Of a stretch of DNA of 64,000 bases, positions 1-8,787 are shown piece by piece. This DNA comes from Gulosibacter hominis (GTDB lineage Bacteria > Actinomycetota > Actinomycetes > Actinomycetales > Microbacteriaceae): assembly GCF_904842695.1 (NCBI RefSeq), contig NZ_CAJGWQ010000001.1, positions 124,001-188,000 of the forward strand, written 5' to 3'. The notes under the pieces are model-generated. The model had not been told where the DNA came from, made no database searches, and saw only the letters and a program-made list of their open reading frames with translations. A program made the translations under genes and the position numbers. Position 1 is the first letter of the stretch. Each line of letters opens with the position of its first letter.

Positions 1-2
1 AT

Positions 3-350
3 GTGATGGCGCTGGGCGTACCGGTTGCCACTAATCTGGGTATTTCACCGCGGGCGATGCGGGTGCGCACACTCACTTCGGTGGCGCTGTCGGTATCGGT
101 GGCAACCGCTCTGGTGGGACCGGTGACTTTCTTCGGTCTTATCGTGGTGCATCTGGCATATCGGATGCTGCGCGTTTCGCACCATGCCACGATGCTGCCA
201 ACTGTGGCGCTCATCGGCATGATCGCGCTCGTCGGGGGACAGCTGCTGGTGGAGCGAGTGTTCCAACTCGACATCGCACTCGCGATGATCGTGGAATTTG
301 TGGGCGGACTGCTATTTATTGTGTTAATTCTGAGGAGGAAGCCGCTGTGA
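3..350 (+). CDS. Iron-siderophore ABC transporter permease, C-terminal part (FecCD family)
   Basis: This is the last 115 residues of a membrane permease whose start lies before the window; the frame is open at base 3. About three hydrophobic helices are visible, including segments around residues 26-50, 66-80 and 92-108, ending in a basic tail (RRKPL). The start of the visible part, a Gly-rich stretch followed by R-A-M-R-V-R-T-L, resembles the region of FecCD permeases that contacts the ATPase. The protein would form the membrane channel importing ferric siderophores or heme. It is translationally coupled to the next gene, an iron-type ATPase, by a 4-base GTGA overlap. The substrate cannot be told from the sequence. 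Confidence 0.8.
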   Translation: MMALGVPVATNLGISPRAMRVRTLTSVALSVSVATALVGPVTFFGLIVVHLAYRMLRVSHHATMLPTVALIGMIALVGGQLLVERVFQLDIALAMIVEFVGGLLFIVLILRRKPL

Positions 351-1159
351 TCACCATCGATTCGGTTGTGAAGCGCTTTGGTGACACTGTCGTGGTTGAT
401 GATGTCTCGTTGAGAATCCCACCCGGCGGCGTGACATCGATTATTGGCCCGAATGGGGCGGGTAAATCAACCCTGCTTTCACTCATGAGCCGCCTCGAGC
501 CAATGAATGCCGGCGTGATCACCGTGGACGGTCTCGACGTCAGCAAGACCAAATCGGCCGTCCTCGCCAAGCGGCTCGCTATTTTGCGGCAGGAAAACCA
601 CGTCACCATTCGACTGACGGTGCGCGATCTCGTCGCCTTTGGGCGCTTTCCACACACGCAGGGACGGATCACCGATCACGACAATGTGCTGATCGATCAG
701 GCCCTGGCGTTTTTGGGGCTCACTGAGCTGCAAGACCGCTTCGTCGACGAACTCTCGGGCGGACAGCGGCAGCGTGCGTTTGTGGCGATGGTGATCTGTC
801 AGGACACTGACTATGTGCTGCTTGATGAGCCGCTCAATAACCTCGATATGCGCCACTCGGTGGCCATGATGCAGCACCTGCGCCGCATCGCGACCGAGCT
901 GGGTAAAACCATCGTGATTGTTGTGCATGACATCAACTTCGCCTCGGTGTACAGCGACACCATCATTGCCATGCGTGAGGGGCATGTGGTGGTCCAGGGC
1001 ACACCTGGCGAAGTGATGACCGAACGCAAACTTGCCGAAATTTACGACATGTACATCCCGATTCACGAGATTGAGGGTCGACGTATCGGCATGTACTACT
1101 GGGCGCCCGAAATGCCGGTGCGTCGCGAGCAGCGCGCAATCGACCAGCAGCGCAAATAA
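347..1159 (+). CDS. Iron-siderophore ABC transporter ATP-binding protein (FecE/FepC family)
   Basis: A 270-residue ATPase that would energise import of ferric siderophores with the upstream permease. Walker A (GPNGAGKST) is at residues 34-42, the ABC signature LSGGQRQR near 136-143, Walker B with LLDEPLNNLD near 157-166, and the switch histidine in VVHD near 194. Length is normal for the family. The GTG start at 347 overlaps the permease stop and is preceded by a strong GAGGAGG about 8 bases upstream, which supports this start. The gene ends just before a tRNA on the other strand, with no obvious terminator between them. Confidence 0.9.
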   Translation: MITIDSVVKRFGDTVVVDDVSLRIPPGGVTSIIGPNGAGKSTLLSLMSRLEPMNAGVITVDGLDVSKTKSAVLAKRLAILRQENHVTIRLTVRDLVAFGRFPHTQGRITDHDNVLIDQALAFLGLTELQDRFVDELSGGQRQRAFVAMVICQDTDYVLLDEPLNNLDMRHSVAMMQHLRRIATELGKTIVIVVHDINFASVYSDTIIAMREGHVVVQGTPGEVMTERKLAEIYDMYIPIHEIEGRRIGMYYWAPEMPVRREQRAIDQQRK

Positions 1160-1160
1160 T

Positions 1161-1246
1161 TGGTGCCGATGGTGGGAGTCGAACCCACACGTCCTTGCGG
1201 ACAGCGCATTTTGAGTGCGCCGCGTCTGCCATTCCGCCACATCGGC
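1161..1246 (-). tRNA. tRNA-Leu, anticodon CAA
   Basis: Read on the minus strand, this 86-base gene has a 7-bp acceptor stem (GCCGATG with CATCGGC), discriminator A and an encoded CCA end at 1161-1163. The anticodon arm is GCGCA-CTCAAAA-TGCGC, giving CAA, which reads UUG leucine codons. A long variable arm (GTCC..GGAC) marks it as a class II tRNA. The T arm contains GGTTCGACTCC. All arms pair, so this looks functional. Confidence 0.95.
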
Positions 1247-1303
1247 ATGTGTTGCTCACAATGAGCGTTCTTCAATTTGAAGTGTTTTTCAACATGAGTA
1301 GAG

Positions 1304-1315
1304 TAGCCTGATTTT
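1304..1315 (+). promoter_or_regulatory. Leaderless -10 element of the ANTAR regulator
   Basis: TAGCCT (1304-1309) lies 6 bases before the GTG at 1316, with no SD between. Transcription would begin at or next to the start codon. TAGAGT at 1299-1304, 16 bases after TTGAAG (1277-1282), is an alternative -10. Confidence 0.5.
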
Positions 1316-1927
1316 GTGACTGATACTGATGCACCCCAAGTTCCACGGCGCGTCGTCGTCGCTGAAGACGAGTCGCTGATCCGCATTGACATCGTTGAAA
1401 CGCTTCGCGACAACGGATTTGACGTGGTCGGCGAAGCCGGGGACGGCGAAACCGCTGTGGCATTGGCGCGCGAGCTGCGGCCCGATCTGGTCGTAATGGA
1501 TATCAAGATGCCGAAGCTCGACGGTATTGCCGCAGCCAAACAGCTGACTGACGACAATGTCGCGCCAGTCGTGCTGCTTACCGCGTTTAGCCAGCGTGAC
1601 CTTGTCGAGCGGGCAACTGAAGCCGGTGCGCTTGCCTATGTGGTCAAGCCATTTACCCAGAACGACCTGCTGCCGGCGATTGAGATCGCACTCGCACGCC
1701 ACCAGCAGATCGTGGCCCTTGAAAACGAAGTTGCCGATCTTGCCGAACGATTTGAAACGCGCAAGCTGGTCGATCGCGCCAAGGGCCTGCTCACCGACAA
1801 GATGGGTCTGAGCGAGCCGGAAGCGTTCCGCTGGATTCAAAAAGCTTCGATGGACCGCCGCCTCACCATGCACGAGGTCGCCCAGGCGGTCGTCGAGCAG
1901 CTGGCTCCGAAAAAAACCGGCAAATAA
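1316..1927 (+). CDS. pdtaR: Response regulator with RNA-binding ANTAR output domain (PdtaR-like)
   Basis: A 203-residue two-domain protein. The receiver domain (about 12-125) has the acidic pocket E17/D18, phospho-acceptor D62 in VVMDIKMP, and the conserved Lys in YVVKPF. A short coiled linker leads to a C-terminal ANTAR domain (about 140-195), with RKLVDRAKGLL followed by SEPEAFRWIQKASMDRR. Domain order and length match M. tuberculosis PdtaR (Rv1626), a phosphorylation-controlled antiterminator that binds paired hairpins in nascent RNA. No histidine kinase is adjacent; the usual partner PdtaS is encoded elsewhere in relatives. The start is probably leaderless, given TAGCCT six bases upstream. 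Confidence 0.85.
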   Translation: MTDTDAPQVPRRVVVAEDESLIRIDIVETLRDNGFDVVGEAGDGETAVALARELRPDLVVMDIKMPKLDGIAAAKQLTDDNVAPVVLLTAFSQRDLVERATEAGALAYVVKPFTQNDLLPAIEIALARHQQIVALENEVADLAERFETRKLVDRAKGLLTDKMGLSEPEAFRWIQKASMDRRLTMHEVAQAVVEQLAPKKTGK

Positions 1928-1975
1928 TTCCGCTCATGCCGCCGCCCCGCATCAGGGGCGTGTGGCAACGGCGCA

Positions 1976-2015
1976 AACGGCTGACGGAAAGCGGCAACGC
2001 TGACCGTCAGCCGTT
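1976..2015. terminator. Hairpin terminator between convergent genes
   Basis: Two perfect 12-base arms (1976-1987 and 2004-2015) with a 16-base loop lie between the ANTAR regulator and the convergent thioesterase. The right arm contains the thioesterase stop codon. There is no U-run, so it may rely on Rho or act mainly as a 3'-end stabiliser. Confidence 0.6.
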
Positions 2016-2489
2016 GAGTTTCCGGATGAGATTGGTGATGCGCACCGTCGAGCACCGGCGGCCATCCGCATCCCGAATGACGATTTCATGCACCGTTACC
2101 GATCTGCCCAGGCTGATGGCGGTGCACTCACCGGTCACCCAGCCGCTGGTTGCTGAGGCGGTGTGAGTGGCGTTGATATCGATACCCACCGCGTAGTGCT
2201 CGGGCGAAATCGTGGTGGCGTGGGCATACGCCGACATCGACCCGAGCGACTCACCCAGCACACAGTTCGCGCCGCCGTGCAGCAACCCGAGCGGTTGTGT
2301 ATTGCCCTCGACCGGCATCACTGCGACGGTGCGCTCGGGCGAAAACTCGATCAGGTAGATCTGCATCGTGGCCGCCAGCGCGCCCGTACCGCGGCCGTGA
2401 GTGATGTGCAGCTGGTCGGGAATCAGCATCCCATTGATGGTTTCGCCGACATGTGCGGTGGGCGCGATCGGTGGCGGGGGAGTGTGCAT
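2007..2489 (-). CDS. Hotdog-fold thioesterase (PaaI / acyl-CoA thioesterase family)
   Basis: A 160-residue single-domain hotdog protein. The family core N-x-x-G-x-x-H-G-G is seen as QPLGLLHGGANCVLGE, followed by the central helix ESLGSMSAYAHA and a late strand GWVTGECTAISLGRSVTVHEI. Such enzymes hydrolyse acyl-CoA thioesters; the acyl group cannot be predicted. The ATG at 2489 is chosen because an AGGAGG lies about 10 bases upstream; the open frame extends further but without an SD. It is transcribed divergently from polA and convergently with the ANTAR regulator. Confidence 0.8.
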   Translation of the reverse strand: MHTPPPPIAPTAHVGETINGMLIPDQLHITHGRGTGALAATMQIYLIEFSPERTVAVMPVEGNTQPLGLLHGGANCVLGESLGSMSAYAHATTISPEHYAVGIDINATHTASATSGWVTGECTAISLGRSVTVHEIVIRDADGRRCSTVRITNLIRKLNG

Positions 2490-2575
2490 CGGGCTCAAGC
2501 CTCCTATTTGGGGTGGAGATCTGCGTGGGTGGGGATCTCCTGAGTGAACGGGGGCCTCGCAACTGAACGGACCAG

Positions 2576-2588
2576 TAGGCTGGCCACT
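2576..2588 (+). promoter_or_regulatory. Leaderless -10 element of polA
   Basis: TAGGCT at 2576-2581 precedes the GTG at 2589 by 7 bases, with no SD. The same hexamer precedes uvrB, coaE and tkt. Confidence 0.55.
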
Positions 2589-5285
2589 GTGACAACGAAA
2601 CAGCAGCAACCCAAGCCCACGCTCATGGTCATCGACGGCCACTCGCTCGCGTTTCGGGCATTCTATGCCCTGCCGGTCGACAGCTTCGTGAACAGCGAGG
2701 GGCAGCACACCAACGCCATTCACGGATTCGTGTCGATGCTGCTGTCACTGCTGCGGGATGAAAACCCCTCACACCTTGCCGTCGCCTTTGACGCGGGATC
2801 AAAGTCGTTCCGCAACCGGGAATACCCCGAATACAAGGCCGGGCGACAAGAAACACCACCGGAGTTCCGCGGGCAAATTGAGCTCTTGCAGCAGGCACTC
2901 GAAGCCATGGGCATTATCTGGCTGCAAAAAGAAGACTTTGAAGCAGACGATATTCTCGCCACGCTCGCGCACGCGGGCGAGCGGGACGGCTACCAGGTGC
3001 TTGTGGTGTCGGGCGACCGGGATGCAATTCAGCTGGTCAACGACGAAACAACGCTGCTCTATCCGGCGGTGCAGGGAGTTTCGAAGCTCACCCGCTACAC
3101 GCCCGAAAAGGTCGCCGAAAAATACGGTGTCGGTCCCGAACGCTATTCAGACCTGGCGGCGATGGTCGGTGAAAAAGCCGACAATTTGCCCGGAGTCCCG
3201 AAAGTCGGTCCGAAAACCGCGGCAAAGTGGCTCAACCAGTACGGATCGCTCGAAGGGATTCTCGAACACGATGCCGAACTCACGGGCAAAGTGGGCGAGT
3301 CATTCCGTGAGCACCGTGACAATGCGATTCGCAACCGTAAACTCAATCAGCTGCTCACCGATGTTGAACTCGGTGTCGAGCCAGACGGGCTGGAAATCGC
3401 ACCGGTGGATGTGGATGCGGTGCGTGAGCTGTTTACCCGGCTGCAATTCCGCACCCTGCAAGACCGGGTGCTGAAGCTGGCAACCGAACGTGACGGTGCC
3501 GCTGTGAGTCGAGCCGCGCATCCCGCCGCTGAGCTGACGGTGCATCGCGACCTGAGCGCCGATAAGCTGCGCGAGTGGATCGCCGATCAAGAGCCCGGCT
3601 GCCCTCTCGGTATCGGAGTTGAACTCGTGTTCGGTGCCGATACCGAGGGCAACACAACGCTACTGCAGGCCGGTCTCGGCGGCGACGACTCGGCGGCGGT
3701 GGTTTCCGAGCCCGAGGCGCTGTCAATTGTGGTGGAGTGGCTCGCCACCGAAACTCCGAAAACCTTTTTCACCGCGAAACCGCAGCTGCGACAGGCAATC
3801 GATGCGGAAATTGTCATCGACGGGCCGATTAATGATGGCCGTGTCGCAGCATTTCTCGGCAACCCCGTGGGCGTACCAAAACGGCTTGCCGAACTGGTGC
3901 TGCGAGGACTCGGCGAAACACTTCCCGAATCAGCCCCCGAAACACTGCTGGATGCTGACGAGGTGGGGGACAGCGCCGACGCCGGATCAATCGGCGCGGA
4001 TGCGTGGTTCATCCGTCGCGCTGCCGAGGCTGCCGTCGCCTCGCTGCCCGAACCCACGAAGCCCGTGTTCACCGATATTGAGGTACCGCTCATCCCGGTG
4101 CTGGCACAGATGGAATCGAGCGGTATCGCCATCGACACCGAGCTGCTGGCTGAGCTCTCGCGCGAGCAGGGGGAGCGCGCCGCCGAATTTGAGCAGCAGG
4201 CGTTTGCCGCCATCGATGGCGAGCGAATTAATCTCGCGTCGCCAAAGCAGCTGCAGGCGGTGCTATTTGACAAGCTCGGCATGCCAAAAACTCGACGCAC
4301 GAAAACCGGCTATTCAACCGATGCCGAGTCGCTTGAATCGCTCGAGCTGAAATCGCCCCATCCGTTCCTCGGAGCGCTGCGCGGCTATCGCGACTGGACC
4401 AAACTTCGGCAAATGACCGAGTCGCTGCGAAAGTCGGTGGCAGCGGATGGTCGCATCCACACAACCTATTTGCAGACCGGGGCCGCAACCGGGCGGCTGG
4501 CTTCTGCCGACCCCAACCTGCAAAACATCCCGATTCGCAGCCCGGAGGGACAGCGCATCCGGTCGGCATTTATTGCGGGTGAGGGATATAGCGAGCTGCT
4601 CACCGCCGACTACTCGCAAATTGAGATGCGCATCATGGCGCACCTCTCACAAGACCGTGATCTGATCGACGCGTTTGTGCGTGGGGAAGACACGCACCGA
4701 TTTGTTGGCTCACGGGTGTTTGGTGTTGCGCCCGAGGACGTTGATCCCGAGATGCGCACCAAGGTGAAGGCCATGTCATACGGGCTCGTGTATGGGCTCA
4801 GCCCCTTTGGTCTTTCTAAGCAGCTGGGGATCCCGGTTGCGGAGGCAAAAGCTCTGGTTGCGGGGTATTTTGAACGATTCGGTCGCGTGCGTGACTACCT
4901 GCGCGGCTCGGTTGAGCAGGCGGCGAAGGACGGCTACACGCAGACCCTGTTCGGGCGGCGGCGCCCGTTTGGTGATCTCAACTCGACCAACCGGGTTGCG
5001 CGCGAGAACGCACAGCGAGCGGCGCTCAATGCGCCGATTCAGGGCACCGCGGCCGACATTATTAAGATCGCGATGATTCGCATCAGCGAGCGTATGGCTC
5101 GCGAACAATTGCAATCGAACCTGCTGCTGCAGGTGCATGACGAATTGATTTTCGAGGTTGCTGCGGGAGAATCCGAGCGGCTCGAGCAGCTGGTGCGCGA
5201 TGAGATGGGTTCAGCTGCAGATCTTGATGTGCCACTGGATGTTTCGGTGGGACGCGGCAAAAACTGGCAGGAGGCAGGACACTAA
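2589..5285 (+). CDS. polA: DNA polymerase I
   Basis: An 898-residue PolA with three regions. The N-terminal 5'-3' exonuclease (about 1-295) contains DGHSLAFRAFYAL, FEADDILAT and SGDRD. The middle 3'-5' exonuclease-like region has lost the metal-binding D-x-E (VELV where DTE is expected), so proofreading is probably absent, as in other actinobacterial PolA. The polymerase domain has motif A DYSQIEMR near 673, the O helix from KAMSYGLVYG near 726, and motif C VHDELIFEV near 849. It fills gaps left by excision repair and Okazaki processing. GTG 2589 is preferred over the upstream GTG 2544 because of the -10 hexamer 7 bases before it and the match to family N-termini. Its stop TAA shares a base with the next ATG. 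Confidence 0.95.
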   Translation: MTTKQQQPKPTLMVIDGHSLAFRAFYALPVDSFVNSEGQHTNAIHGFVSMLLSLLRDENPSHLAVAFDAGSKSFRNREYPEYKAGRQETPPEFRGQIELLQQALEAMGIIWLQKEDFEADDILATLAHAGERDGYQVLVVSGDRDAIQLVNDETTLLYPAVQGVSKLTRYTPEKVAEKYGVGPERYSDLAAMVGEKADNLPGVPKVGPKTAAKWLNQYGSLEGILEHDAELTGKVGESFREHRDNAIRNRKLNQLLTDVELGVEPDGLEIAPVDVDAVRELFTRLQFRTLQDRVLKLATERDGAAVSRAAHPAAELTVHRDLSADKLREWIADQEPGCPLGIGVELVFGADTEGNTTLLQAGLGGDDSAAVVSEPEALSIVVEWLATETPKTFFTAKPQLRQAIDAEIVIDGPINDGRVAAFLGNPVGVPKRLAELVLRGLGETLPESAPETLLDADEVGDSADAGSIGADAWFIRRAAEAAVASLPEPTKPVFTDIEVPLIPVLAQMESSGIAIDTELLAELSREQGERAAEFEQQAFAAIDGERINLASPKQLQAVLFDKLGMPKTRRTKTGYSTDAESLESLELKSPHPFLGALRGYRDWTKLRQMTESLRKSVAADGRIHTTYLQTGAATGRLASADPNLQNIPIRSPEGQRIRSAFIAGEGYSELLTADYSQIEMRIMAHLSQDRDLIDAFVRGEDTHRFVGSRVFGVAPEDVDPEMRTKVKAMSYGLVYGLSPFGLSKQLGIPVAEAKALVAGYFERFGRVRDYLRGSVEQAAKDGYTQTLFGRRRPFGDLNSTNRVARENAQRAALNAPIQGTAADIIKIAMIRISERMAREQLQSNLLLQVHDELIFEVAAGESERLEQLVRDEMGSAADLDVPLDVSVGRGKNWQEAGH

Positions 5286-6994
5286 TGACACAGCCACAGG
5301 TAGGGGATGCTTCGGAAGCGCGGGCAGCAACGCCGCTGGATGCGTTTTGTGAGCGTTGGGTAGACCAACTCGTTGAGCTCTATCCGGAATTGCGAATTGA
5401 CCTCGCACGAGCGGGCGATCTGGCTGCCTACGCCGACTATTCACCGGCGGGAATCGCAGCTGAACGCGAGCTGGTGGCTCGAGCGCTGCGTGAACTGGCT
5501 GAGGTGCCGGTGCAGGATGCGGTCGACCGTGTGACTGAACTCGAGCTGCGTCGCGACCTCGAACTCAAACTTGCGTTGATTGATGCGGGAATGCCGTATC
5601 GCGACGTGAACAATATTGCCACCCCGGCGCACGGCATCCGCGCAATTTTTGACCTGATGCCGCAGGAGCGCGCCGATGATTTCGCAGTCATTGCCGAACG
5701 AATGCGACGGGTGCCCGAGGCGGTTTCGGGATACCTCGAGACGCTGCGCGAGGGTGTGCGGCGCGGGCATGTGGCAGCTAAACGCCAGGTGCGTGAGCTT
5801 GCCGACCAAACCGCTGCCTACGCCAAATTGAACGGGCCGTTTGGTGAACTTGCGGCGGCGGGGGCAAGCGTCGCTCCCGACCTTGCTGATGAGCTGGCGG
5901 CCGCTGCGCGAGATGCGGCCGAGGCGTATGGTCGGCTCTCGCTCACGCTGCAGCGCGAGATTGAACCGGCCGCGAGCGAGTCGGATGCGTTTGGGCGAGA
6001 GCTGTACGCGCTCAATTCAAAAATGTTTGTCGGTGCCGAGATTGATCTCGACGAAACCTATGAGTGGGGCATCGCCGAACTGCAGCGCATGATCGCCGAG
6101 CAGCGTGAAATTGCCGACTCGTTCGAGCCCGGTATTGCCATCGCCGACCTCGCCGAGCGACTCGATAATGACCCGAAATACCGCATTGAATCAGCGGAAA
6201 AACTCCGTGAATGGATGCAGGTGCGCGCCGATCAGGCGGTTGCCGACCTCGCCGGCTCGCATTTTGAAATCAGCGACCAGATGCGCGCCATCCGCTGCAT
6301 GATCGCGCCGACTAACGAGGGCGGTATTTATTACACCGGCCCGAGCGAGGATTTTTCGCGCCCGGGTCAGATGTGGTGGTCGGTGCCGGAGGGCGTGACC
6401 AGTTTTGCCACCTGGCGTGAGTTGACCACGGTGTACCACGAGGGTGTTCCGGGCCACCACCTGCAGATCGCTACAGCGACGGCTCAAAAAGGGAGCCTCA
6501 ACACCTGGCGCCGCATGAACTGGTGTTCGGGACACGGCGAGGGGTGGGCCCTGTATGCCGAGCGGCTGATGGATGAGCTCGGTTATCTCGACGATCCGGC
6601 CTACCGTTTCGGGATGCTCGATGCGCAGCGGATGCGTGCGGCACGCGTCGTGCTTGATATCGGCGTACACCTTGGTAAAGAAGTACCGGTCGAGTTCGCC
6701 AGCGCCGATGAGCGAGGCCGAGTGTGGGACTACGATTTCGCGCTCGCATTCATGACCGAAAACATGATGGCGGATCCCGGTTCGATTCGCTTCGAGGTAA
6801 ACCGCTATTTCGGTTGGGCAGGACAGGCACCCTCATACAAGGTGGGCCAGCGCATTTGGGAGCAGCTGCGGGAAGCGGCCGCGCAGCGTGCGGGTGCGAA
6901 CTTCTCGCTGCGTGACTGGCACACCCGGGCCCTGAAACTTGGCACAGTGAGCCTTGACACGCTGCGCGAGGTGCTTGCGGCTGAGAGTAACTAG
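5285..6994 (+). CDS. DUF885 family protein (putative metallopeptidase-like)
   Basis: A 569-residue soluble protein with no signal peptide, largely helical. It carries the DUF885 hallmark HEGVPGHHLQ near residues 384-393, an HExxxGHH variant of a zinc-peptidase motif, and a downstream GHGEGWALYAE that would supply the third ligand. Family members resemble thermolysin-clan helical peptidases, but activities are rarely shown. The start overlaps the polA stop by one base (TAATG), so the two are translationally coupled. The functional link to DNA polymerase is unexplained. Family assignment is firm; enzymatic role is inferred. Confidence 0.85.
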   Translation: MTQPQVGDASEARAATPLDAFCERWVDQLVELYPELRIDLARAGDLAAYADYSPAGIAAERELVARALRELAEVPVQDAVDRVTELELRRDLELKLALIDAGMPYRDVNNIATPAHGIRAIFDLMPQERADDFAVIAERMRRVPEAVSGYLETLREGVRRGHVAAKRQVRELADQTAAYAKLNGPFGELAAAGASVAPDLADELAAAARDAAEAYGRLSLTLQREIEPAASESDAFGRELYALNSKMFVGAEIDLDETYEWGIAELQRMIAEQREIADSFEPGIAIADLAERLDNDPKYRIESAEKLREWMQVRADQAVADLAGSHFEISDQMRAIRCMIAPTNEGGIYYTGPSEDFSRPGQMWWSVPEGVTSFATWRELTTVYHEGVPGHHLQIATATAQKGSLNTWRRMNWCSGHGEGWALYAERLMDELGYLDDPAYRFGMLDAQRMRAARVVLDIGVHLGKEVPVEFASADERGRVWDYDFALAFMTENMMADPGSIRFEVNRYFGWAGQAPSYKVGQRIWEQLREAAAQRAGANFSLRDWHTRALKLGTVSLDTLREVLAAESN

Positions 6995-7035
6995 CCGCGC
7001 ACCCGAGCTGGTCGGGTGGATATTTACCGAAAAAG

Positions 7036-7046
7036 TAGGGTAGACT
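7036..7046 (+). promoter_or_regulatory. Overlapping -10 elements of rpsA
   Basis: TAGGGT (7036-7041) and TAGACT (7041-7046) share a base. Either would give a roughly 100-base leader before the rpsA ATG at 7153, long for this window and possibly used for autogenous control by S1. Confidence 0.45.
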
Positions 7047-7152
7047 CGAACAGCATTTTTGTGCGCTTTATCCGTTTCTGGATGTTGCGAATGGCAAACC
7101 CGCCACTGCTGCAGTCCAGCCGACCCTATCCATCCTCTGGAGCACGACCTAC

Positions 7153-8601
7153 ATGACGAATCCCACGACCGATCAGGCGAACAAGCAGATCGCAGTTAAC
7201 GACATTGGGACTGCGGACGATTTCCTCGCCGCGGTCGAACAGACTATGAAGTATTTCAACGACGGCGACCTGATCTCGGGTACCGTCGTTCGCATCGACC
7301 GCGACGAGGTGCTCCTCGACGTTGGTTACAAGACTGAGGGTGTTATCCCGCAGCGCGAACTCTCGATCAAGCACGATGTCGACCCCGACGACGTTGTCGA
7401 ACTCGGTGACGAGATCGAGGCCCTGGTCATCCAGAAGGAAGACAAGGAAGGTCGTCTGCTCCTGTCGAAGAAGCGCGCACAGTACGAGCGCGCCTGGGGC
7501 GACGTCGAGAAGATCAAGGAAGAGGACGGTGTCGTTACCGGTACTGTCATCGAGGTGGTCAAGGGTGGCCTTATCGTTGACATCGGTCTGCGTGGCTTCC
7601 TCCCTGCTTCGCTGATCGAGCTGCGTCGCGTCCGTGACCTCACTCCCTACCTCAACCAGGAGATCGAGGCGAAGATTCTCGAGCTCGACAAAAACCGCAA
7701 CAACGTGGTGCTTTCGCGTCGTGCGCTGCTCGAGCAGACCCAGTCGGAGACCCGCGCGAACTTCCTCAACCAGCTCCAGAAGGGCCAGGTGCGCAAGGGT
7801 GTCGTTTCGTCGATCGTGAACTTCGGTGCGTTCGTGGACCTCGGCGGCGTTGACGGTCTCGTCCACGTCTCGGAGCTCAGCTGGAAGCACATCGACCACG
7901 CCTCGGAGGTTGTCGAGGTTGGTCAGGAAGTCACCGTTGAGGTGCTCGAGGTCGACATGGACCGCGAGCGCGTTTCGCTCTCGCTGAAGGCGACTCAGGA
8001 AGACCCGTGGCAGGTGCTCGCTCGCACCCACGCCATCGGCCAGATCGTGCTCGGCAAGGTCACCAAGATCGTTCCGTTCGGTGCGTTCGTGCGCGTCGCC
8101 GATGGCATCGAGGGCCTCGTCCACATCTCGGAGCTGTCGAACCAGCACATCGAGACCGCCGACCAGGTCGTTTCGGTGGGCGAAGAGCTCTTCGTCAAGA
8201 TCATCGACATCGACCTCGAGCGTCGCCGCATCTCGCTTTCGCTCAAGCAGGCGAACGAGGGTGTTGACCCGGACGGCGTCGACTTCGACCCCGCCACCTA
8301 CGGCATGCTCGCCGAGTTCGACGAGCAGGGCAACTACAAGTACCCCGAGGGCTTCAACCCCGAAACCAACGAGTGGATGGAAGGCTTCGAAGCCGAGCGC
8401 GAGGCTTGGGAGCAGGAGTACGCTCAGGCTCAGGGTCGCTGGGAAGCTCACAAGGAGCAGGTCCGCAAGGCCCTCGCTGCAGAGCCGGTCGCTACCGAGG
8501 CTCCGCAGGGTTCGTTCTCGAGCGAGTCGGACGACAGCTTCGGCACTCTCGCCGACGATGAGTCGCTCGCCGCGCTGCGCGAGAAGCTCGCCGGTCACTA
8601 G
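7153..8601 (+). CDS. rpsA: 30S ribosomal protein S1
   Basis: A 482-residue S1 with four S1 (OB-fold) repeats starting near residues 37, 123, 211 and 295, each of the form G-x-V-x-x-(I/V)...GAFV-D-L...GLVH-SELS. Repeats 3 and 4 are closest to consensus. The C-terminal 110 residues are an acidic, Glu-rich tail typical of actinobacterial S1. It binds mRNA on the small subunit. Codon use is visibly more biased (nearly all C/G third positions) than in neighbours, as expected for high expression. The ATG has only a weak CTGGAG upstream. A strong hairpin follows the gene. Confidence 0.96.
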   Translation: MTNPTTDQANKQIAVNDIGTADDFLAAVEQTMKYFNDGDLISGTVVRIDRDEVLLDVGYKTEGVIPQRELSIKHDVDPDDVVELGDEIEALVIQKEDKEGRLLLSKKRAQYERAWGDVEKIKEEDGVVTGTVIEVVKGGLIVDIGLRGFLPASLIELRRVRDLTPYLNQEIEAKILELDKNRNNVVLSRRALLEQTQSETRANFLNQLQKGQVRKGVVSSIVNFGAFVDLGGVDGLVHVSELSWKHIDHASEVVEVGQEVTVEVLEVDMDRERVSLSLKATQEDPWQVLARTHAIGQIVLGKVTKIVPFGAFVRVADGIEGLVHISELSNQHIETADQVVSVGEELFVKIIDIDLERRRISLSLKQANEGVDPDGVDFDPATYGMLAEFDEQGNYKYPEGFNPETNEWMEGFEAEREAWEQEYAQAQGRWEAHKEQVRKALAAEPVATEAPQGSFSSESDDSFGTLADDESLAALREKLAGH

Positions 8602-8629
8602 GCATTAGCCGAGCGGTCTGACCGCTAAT

Positions 8630-8667
8630 ACTTCGGGGTGTGGTTTGTCAGAGCCACACCCCGAAGT
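8630..8667. terminator. rpsA terminator hairpin
   Basis: A perfect 14-bp GC-rich stem (8630-8643 with 8654-8667) and a 10-base loop, 28 bases after the rpsA stop. A smaller hairpin AGCGGT-CTG-ACCGCT (8612-8626) sits just before it. Confidence 0.75.
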
Positions 8668-8725
8668 GGTTTCCAGAGTGCCCCGCGCGGATAAGCGTCT
8701 CCAGCATCTTCAGTGCCGACCAGAG

Positions 8726-8731
8726 TAGGCT
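8726..8731 (+). promoter_or_regulatory. -10 element of coaE
   Basis: TAGGCT, identical to the polA and uvrB -10 hexamers, but here giving a leader of about 50 bases with an SD before GTG 8788. Confidence 0.5.
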
Positions 8732-8787
8732 GGCTGCATAAGGATTTGCCTCGCATCGGTGCGCGGCCCGGCCCTAAGGAGGTTCCA

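Noticed and set aside
479-1240. A 253-codon open frame antisense to the iron ATPase and tRNA-Leu
   Set aside because: It reads through the tRNA gene and has no recognisable domain.
7126-8598. A 490-codon open frame antisense to rpsA
   Set aside because: It mirrors the extreme third-position GC bias of rpsA. The product is a Leu/Val/Asp-rich repeat with no recognisable domain and no start signals.
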